From NCBI GenBank assembly GCA_029817715.1, contig JARUPY010000471.1, positions 1,364,001-1,428,000 of the forward strand: a stretch of DNA of 64,000 nt. Reading direction: 5' to 3'. The position numbers were made by a program, and so were the translations under genes. Origin of the DNA: Melastoma dodecandrum. Taxonomy: Eukaryota; Streptophyta; Magnoliopsida; Myrtales; Melastomataceae. Every line of letters begins with the position of its first letter. Positions within the stretch are counted from its first letter, which is position 1. The notes below the pieces were generated by a model. That model saw only the letters and a list, made by a program, of their open reading frames with translations. It ran no database searches and was not told where the DNA came from. Positions 59,284 through 64,000 of this stretch are shown here, in pieces.

Positions 59284-62200
59284 ACAGTTCACCATCAAGC
59301 TGAAGATTGCAGGGAACCCATTTCCTCATTTCGCTCACCATTACACGTATCAAGTGATTTATTCTCAGAAAGGCCTGGGTAGCAAGCTCTGACACGGGTT
59401 GGAATCACTGTAATGTACTACTATTAGAAGCTGAATAAGTGCATTCTATGGAGAGAAGTGTATGTGTAATACAGATGGTGGACCCTTTCTGCATGAAGGT
59501 ACCATTACCCGTTAATGTTGTCAAAATATTAAGGGGAGAATGATGCCCTTCATGGTGCAGGTCCATGGCACTCCGTGGGATCTCCCTCTTGGCTCGCCGA
59601 TCGGGATTTCTATGTGTAAATCACGATCGGCGGCACCCGCCTGAGCCATTGAATTATAATCTTACTAATAGCTTCCTTGCTTCCTCCCTAGGTCAACGAA
59701 GTAGGATCATCCCGTGGAAATATATTACAGGGCAGGCACTCAGGCCATATCATAGTTAGGGAATCAGTGGGTTCCTGGATTGGTAGGTAACTCTCCGCCA
59801 CATTATCATATCACAAACCTCTCATTGGATCATTCCTATCTGTTGTTTGTAATTGCTGGGAACATTCATGGACATGTCTTGCTAGTTTCTTGCATCTTGT
59901 GGATGGCAATGAGTTAATGAGGCAGCCCCTCTTGCTCGAACATCTCATGAAATGAGTCAGAAACTTCCTGCTAGGATTTAAGATATGTACTCTGGAGGCT
60001 TTATTCCTCCGCGTGTGTTGCACAGTAGCATTCTCACGACACGCTTCGGATTCCTTTCACAAGAGTGATCTGCATCTTTTGCCCCTCCTTTTTCTCCATA
60101 ATCAACAAATGGATTATGCCGGCATTAGTTTTGAGAAAAACCCAAGTGGTCGTTTCGCGGCACGACATGATGGAGCTGGAGTTGGCAGCATATTGCATAT
60201 TTGGTCTATGGGTGGAAACTTCTGTCGAGTGCTGTAGTGGTGGGGAAAGGGAGTTTGGGATTCTCCACCAGACGAAGTCGAATAGTGTTAGATTAGAAGA
60301 GTACTTTCTTATCCCAGCCGTCACCACATTCCCCTAACTTTGTATGAGCCAATAATTTCTCCCACAACCGCACCACTTCTCCCCCCCCCCCCCCCCCCCC
60401 AAACAAATTCCTTCTGTGACCCTCAATGATGGTGCTCTTCCCAAACATTCATATGCAATTTGTCGTGTTGGGTGGTCTTATTTATTGTAGAAGAGCACAC
60501 TGCACACTTGCTGGAACCCAATTCCAAAAGGTTAGGGACACGTCTTAGGTTGTCAAAATTTTTTTCCCAGTAGGTAAGGAAAATGAATGCACAACTTGGG
60601 TATTGGGTTGGAAGAGGAGGGTAAGTCTCATTTTCCTAAAAAAAACTTTCTATTGGTTTTGATGAATATTTTCATCCGAGGGGACCTCGATGGGCAATAG
60701 GATGGACTGTGGAATTAATGAAATCTTGTTCGTTTGTGGGGGAGGTTTCGTATTTGGTTGATGATTTAGGGGTATTGGTTTGCAATTTGGAACCTTTTTG
60801 GGCGGTGGGTATCAATCAAGCGGATTAGGAGGCATTGAAAGTGTTTGGAGTTTCTTCTTCTTCTTCTTCCTCCTTTATTACCAAGAGGGTTGAGTTTTGG
60901 TGCTTATGAAACAGGTCATGTCACGACTCCACACCACAAACATTATTCATGACATTTCTTTGTACGCATTTACTTCCAAACCCAAATGCATGAAATTCGA
61001 AACATCCTTGTCATAAAATCCCCCCTGCATCTCGACAATAAACGCAATGCATTTTTCAAAATTCTTAGCGAATGCCGCCGGCAAATACACGACACACGAA
61101 GCGCACACGCATCGATCTTATCATACAACTCGTTATTTCATGTGGTCCGAGTATAAATACTTGCCTTAGAAGCACGTCCCAACAATTACGATCACAAAAG
61201 TTCCAATTATTATTTATTTACATGTGTGGGCTGTTTGGCCCCTGTTTGTGACGATTGAACAAATAGTAAAACTATAGTTCCTTGTACGTCAACTTTGCAG
61301 CTGGCTACATCAACAAAATTGCCAGGATTATACATTTCTTTTTCCTGTAGTCATTCATGTCATTTGTAATTAAATTAGGTTGGATCGGATATTTGCCATC
61401 TGCCACCATAAATTCCAGACCAAGAAGAAGCAAGAGAAATATTATCTGAATCTACCAAAGTAATTGAGAATTGGTCGATTTCAAACCTACAATTCTTTTT
61501 GTGTGTGTGTGTTATTGTTATTTATTTCTTTCCCTTTGTCCACGATTAAATTTCTTCTATATAATCAATGATTCCTCACGCCCTTTCCTGGCTGTTTGAC
61601 AGGTTTTTTTTTTTGGGCAACACATTTAATTTATCCTTTGTTGTTTGTTTGTGAGAGAAAAGAAAAGTTTGTCTTTAGGCGTTCTCTCCTTTTCTTTCTA
61701 CCTTATTTGTTCTGTCCGTTCAGATTGCATGTTGGGTTTTCCTCTTTTTTTTTGTTCTTTTGATTCTTCAGTACTTTCCCATTTTCTTGATTCTCGTGGA
61801 AAGGAATTCCTTTCTTTTTGGTGTGACCCATTTTTGGGCCGGTTATTCATTTCTTGTTCAGATCGGAAGCAGCTGAAAATTTCTGGGTAAGACGAACCTC
61901 TCCCGTGAATTCTAACTTGGTTTTGTTTTCCAGAGGGATTAGAGGCTTAGAGGCGTTCTTTTTCAGAGACCCATTTTTTTTTTTTTTGGGGGGGTGGGGG
62001 GGGGGGAATACCGCTGTTTGTATGAGTTTTCTGCTGAACGTGTTTAATCTCTGGTGGGTTTCTCTGTTCAAGGTTAAAGTGGGACTGAGAGATCAGTTGT
62101 TGCATGAAAGCTTTGGCTTTGGGTGTGATGAGTCTCAGGCTTGATGGAGAATTGGACAATTTTTAGTTTCCTGGTTGTGGCTTTTGGCGCGACGGGTATT

Positions 62201-62588
62201 TATTTTTCTGATTGTGTGTCTGAGCTGAATCATCAGCTGTTTTCTGGTTGCTTAAAGTGAACCCAACCGATCCGAAACCATGTCGACGTCCGCTGTTATT
62301 GCCCGAATTTTTCTATCCTTTATGTACCCCTTTAAGCTTAACCTGGCGGAATCAGCTGCTAATGTCATGTTTAATGGGCAGTCCAGCTTACAAAAGTCAC
62401 TGCCAGTAGTTTGTTGAGTTAAATATGGATATAAGTGGGCGAATTGGCGTACCCAAAATGTCTTTTGCTGTTTATTGATTGGCTTGGAAGCTTATTTGAG
62501 TGATTATTCTGTATCTCGTATCTCTTGATTGATGCTTTGCTTTTGTGTTTTGATGTCTATCCACTTACAGCTTGATTTGCTGTTTCAG
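59284..62588. other. NAC 3' region and E3 ligase leader
   Basis: No further coding exon was recognised up to 62588. A run of 20 C lies at 60381-60400 and a T14-G7-T-G11 tract at 61974-62006. The T-rich stretch 61600-62588 probably contains leader exons and introns of the E3 ligase gene; the last acceptor is TTTCAG ending at 62588. Confidence 0.5.
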
Positions 62589-62659
62589 ACATCCTTAGAT
62601 TCAGCAGCCATTGTTCTTTCGAAAGACAGAAGGATATCTAACCGTTCCAGTTTACACCA

Positions 62660-64000
62660 ATGCAAGGACAGGGGGATGCGAGGGGTCCATTGCCTGAACC
62701 TCTCGACATTGATCACGCATCTGGCAGCGGTCCAATGAATCATCAGCTATATTGGAATAACGACCTGCAGGGCCTATCTGAGACCCAATTGCCAACTTTT
62801 ATGCTTCCTCTGTCGGCTGACAGTTCAATACATTCACAGCAACATTGGCCTGGCAGCAGTTCTAGCAGTTCACGGCCGGTGATTGGCCTACCTGAGTGTA
62901 AAATGGTGAATGGATGGCCATCATCAGTTGGGTTTTCTGGAGAGACGATGCAGCATCTTGAGAACCATCATCAAAATGCAAATGTAGGAGATTTTACTTC
63001 GGGTGGTGTTGATGTTCATCAGCTGCAGCTTCAACATCCCAATTACAGATGCAATCCTTCAAGCTTAATTCTAGATGAAGGCCGTAACCATGATAATTCT
63101 TCTATTGTATGCCCAGGGGATCAAGTGTCCGATGTCAGTGGAATCAATAGAGGCGAGCGAGTAGGGTCAAGTGACGTGAGGCACAGACGCATGCCTTGCA
63201 AGAGGAAATCCCTTGAGGGACATATCGGCCAATCATCTGCTGTTCCTGTTAATTTTTTATCATCCGGTGGAGTTCCATTGCAACAACAGGCAGAACCAAG
63301 GCCACAACCATCGCATGTAATTCAGGAACCAGCAACTGTATCTGAGCATTTTCCTAGTTCAAGTGTCCAAGGAAGCGCTGAAGACTCACGGAGGAATTCG
63401 CTGTCGAGGATTATTTCTTCTCGTCCCGCGACATTCTCCAATGGGATTGGTTTCCCGAATACTGTTGCATCCTCTTCCCGAACTTCGGGTTTCATACCCA
63501 GCAATCAATCTATAGACTTGCACCTATTATCCATGTCAAGTTATATTGCAGCTCAGCGGCCTCCGGTAGTGTCGAATGTTCCTGCATCAGCATACTCTGG
63601 GAATTCTTCAACTTCAGTTTTCTCCGGTACAACTGGCAGTTCCGCACATAACCCAGCTGGCTCCAGCAGAAACACTAGAAACGATCTTGGACATCCGGTA
63701 TATGTTCCCATGACTGGGTCAATACCTTTAGTCCAAAACTCCATGACTAGAAGTGTACCCGATGCTAGTGATGCATTACCAGGAAATGCAGTTTTTTCCT
63801 CTGGAAACGGCCTGATTCCATCCATACCACCTATTTCTCAATCGGCACAATCTAATGCAGTTCCTCTGGATCCCATTCACCGTGCTCATTATCTCCAAAG
63901 CAGAAGATTATCTGAATATGTTCGTCGAGTATTGTTAGCTTCTTCTGGCCAGGTGATGGGTGGTGAGAGCAGCCAAGTGTTGCATGGCCGTGGCTGTCCT
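62660..64000 (+). CDS. RING E3 ubiquitin ligase, HIP1/MBR-like (partial)
   Basis: The frame opens with MQGQGDARGPLPEPLDIDH and stays open for 447 codons to the window edge. The MQGQ...GSLPE-type start, a WNN motif near residue 36, a long Ser/Asn/Gln-rich disordered middle and HYLQSRRLSEYVRRVLLA near residue 430 are the pattern of plant HIP1/RHG1A/MBR1/MBR2 ligases. In that family the RING-H2 domain is at the far C-terminus, here beyond 64000. MBR1 and MBR2 act with Mediator subunit MED25 in flowering control; whether this member does is unknown. The ATG lies 72 bp after an acceptor at 62588, so the 5' UTR is spliced. Confidence 0.85.
   Translation, partial: MQGQGDARGPLPEPLDIDHASGSGPMNHQLYWNNDLQGLSETQLPTFMLPLSADSSIHSQQHWPGSSSSSSRPVIGLPECKMVNGWPSSVGFSGETMQHLENHHQNANVGDFTSGGVDVHQLQLQHPNYRCNPSSLILDEGRNHDNSSIVCPGDQVSDVSGINRGERVGSSDVRHRRMPCKRKSLEGHIGQSSAVPVNFLSSGGVPLQQQAEPRPQPSHVIQEPATVSEHFPSSSVQGSAEDSRRNSLSRIISSRPATFSNGIGFPNTVASSSRTSGFIPSNQSIDLHLLSMSSYIAAQRPPVVSNVPASAYSGNSSTSVFSGTTGSSAHNPAGSSRNTRNDLGHPVYVPMTGSIPLVQNSMTRSVPDASDALPGNAVFSSGNGLIPSIPPISQSAQSNAVPLDPIHRAHYLQSRRLSEYVRRVLLASSGQVMGGESSQVLHGRGCP

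Overview
The window is nuclear DNA of a flowering plant. It has GT-AG introns, plant-only gene families (WRKY, NAC, R2R3-MYB, AP2/ERF, CYCD3, LEA2), TATA-type promoters, AT-rich intergenic DNA and an intact Ty1/Copia retrotransposon primed by initiator-Met tRNA. Several genes (MYB, cyclin D, LRR kinase, ERF) are GC-rich in coding sequence. I cannot place the species.

Layout. From 1 to 9.9 kb is a repeat-rich block. It contains a Puf (Pumilio-type) RNA-binding gene at 5815-7587 (-), a truncated copy of it at 2866-3840, an LEA2/NHL-type membrane protein gene at 4249-4884 (+), and several copies of an AT-rich segment that is partly the Puf gene's own upstream region. From 10.3 to 15.4 kb, an MRG-type chromatin reader gene (10 exons, +) and a subgroup-22 R2R3-MYB gene (-) stand tail to tail. 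A SASA-family carbohydrate esterase gene lies at 19784-21057 (+). A D3-type cyclin gene lies at 26058-27488 (-).

A complete 12-kb Sirevirus-like Copia element occupies 29224-41174 on the minus strand. It has two nearly identical LTRs, a PBS, several polypurine tracts, an uninterrupted 1372-codon gag-pol and a broken env-like frame. It lies beside a decayed papain-type cysteine protease fragment (41247-41567).

The right third carries a group IId WRKY gene (42738-44068, +), a small unrecognised gene (45206-45499, +), an LRR receptor-like pseudokinase gene (46366-48670, +) convergent with a membrane-anchored SPRY protein gene (48943-50463, -), an EAR-motif ERF repressor gene (53310-53807, -), a MITE-like inverted repeat (55180-55695), a divergent NAC gene (57109-59283, +), and the start of an HIP1/MBR-like RING E3 ligase gene that runs off the right edge (62660-64000, +).

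The genes are independent single loci. The shared theme is regulation: six transcription or chromatin regulators, a cell-cycle cyclin and an E3 ligase. The points I find most worth checking are heat-shock-element-like GAAnnTTC palindromes clustered in the retrotransposon LTR, the tandem decay of the Puf locus with an in-frame TAG in the best copy, the altered NAC DNA-contact motif, and a cluster of W-boxes upstream of the WRKY gene. Exon structures were joined by eye from splice signals and protein family knowledge; no alignment or search was run.
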